From contig CAKPEF010000002.1 of the NCBI GenBank assembly GCA_934149305.1, positions 1 through 64,000 of the forward strand: 64,000 bases of DNA, in the 5' to 3' direction. Positions 63,893 through 64,000 of this stretch are shown here, one piece after another. This DNA comes from an uncultured Clostridia bacterium (GTDB lineage: Bacteria; Bacillota; Clostridia; TANB77; UBA1234). The notes under the pieces are model-generated. The model ran no database searches. It was not told where the DNA came from and was given only the letters and a program-made list of their open reading frames with translations. A program made the position numbers and the translations under genes. Position 1 is the stretch's first letter. The number at the start of each line of letters is the position of its first letter.

Positions 63893-64000
63893 TTGGACCA
63901 CTATTATTCAAAAGATCCAACATCAAAATCAGAAGAAAGAATTATAGATTACGAAATAAACCAAAACAAATACAAATTTATAAGTGATAATGGCGTTTTC
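63893..64000 (+). CDS. RsmC-type class I methyltransferase, N-terminal end (continues outside window)
   Basis: 36 codons from a TTG at 63893, seven bases after AAAGGGGG. The start MDHYYSKDPTSKSEER followed by KYKFISDNGVF matches the N-terminus of YbxB/RsmC-like 16S rRNA guanine-N2 methyltransferases. The catalytic domain is not in the window. Confidence 0.75.
   Translation, partial: MDHYYSKDPTSKSEERIIDYEINQNKYKFISDNGVF

Noticed and set aside
1..64000. tRNA or rRNA genes, including a special tRNA reading CGGN
   Set aside because: No cloverleaf with a TTC-containing T-arm or rRNA segment was noticed in intergenic sequence; such a tRNA, if it exists, lies elsewhere.

Overview
The window is from a low-GC Gram-positive bacterium (Bacillota, most likely an uncultured gut-type Clostridia or relative). 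This rests on the very AT-rich sequence, strong AGGAGG ribosome binding sites with ATG/GTG/TTG starts, sigma-A type promoters, AGA-dominated arginine codons, and core genes of Gram-positive type: rpsL-rpsG-fusA with tuf, plsX-acpP-rnc, a CsaB-like pyruvyl transferase, yitT, split transketolase and ftsEX. I see no rRNA, tRNA or CRISPR array.

Layout. 1-441: the 3' end of an Rpn-type nuclease/transposase gene. 806-20279: a giant secreted beta-helix/BspA-repeat protein (about 6490 aa once one +1 frameshift is read through). 20280-30400: an accessory region with a tyrosine recombinase beside a 68-bp tandem array, a small broken gene, a Fic protein, one secreted protein gene plus four headless copies of its C-terminal cassette, an AAA/DUF4143 ATPase, and a probable type I toxin-antitoxin locus. 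30509-45130: a second giant secreted protein (4873 aa) built of Ig-like, Fn3-like and MBG-type repeats. 45200-64000: housekeeping genes for translation, lipid synthesis, carbon metabolism and division, ending in the start of an RsmC-type methyltransferase.

The strongest observation is about decoding. Seven places show a gene broken by a +1 frameshift. At all seven the zero-frame codon where the frames part is CGG, and skipping its C to read GGA (five) or GGT (two) restores the gene. I scanned every recognised gene by eye and found no other zero-frame CGG codon in roughly 17,000 codons, although CGA, CGC and CGT are used and CGG is common out of frame. The sites include a conserved membrane protein (YitT) whose frameshift falls in its conserved SGI motif. 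This suggests that CGG has no ordinary tRNA here and that CGGN is read as a +1 shift, or as a four-base codon, inserting glycine. A sequencing artefact at CGG is the main alternative.

Other systems: a mosaic family of C-terminal cassettes that looks like an antigenic-variation reservoir; two families of small non-autonomous mobile elements (MITEs) with 8-bp target duplications that share one palindromic core, which is also amplified into 68-bp arrays; and one homologous upstream control region shared by the three signal-peptide-bearing surface-protein genes.
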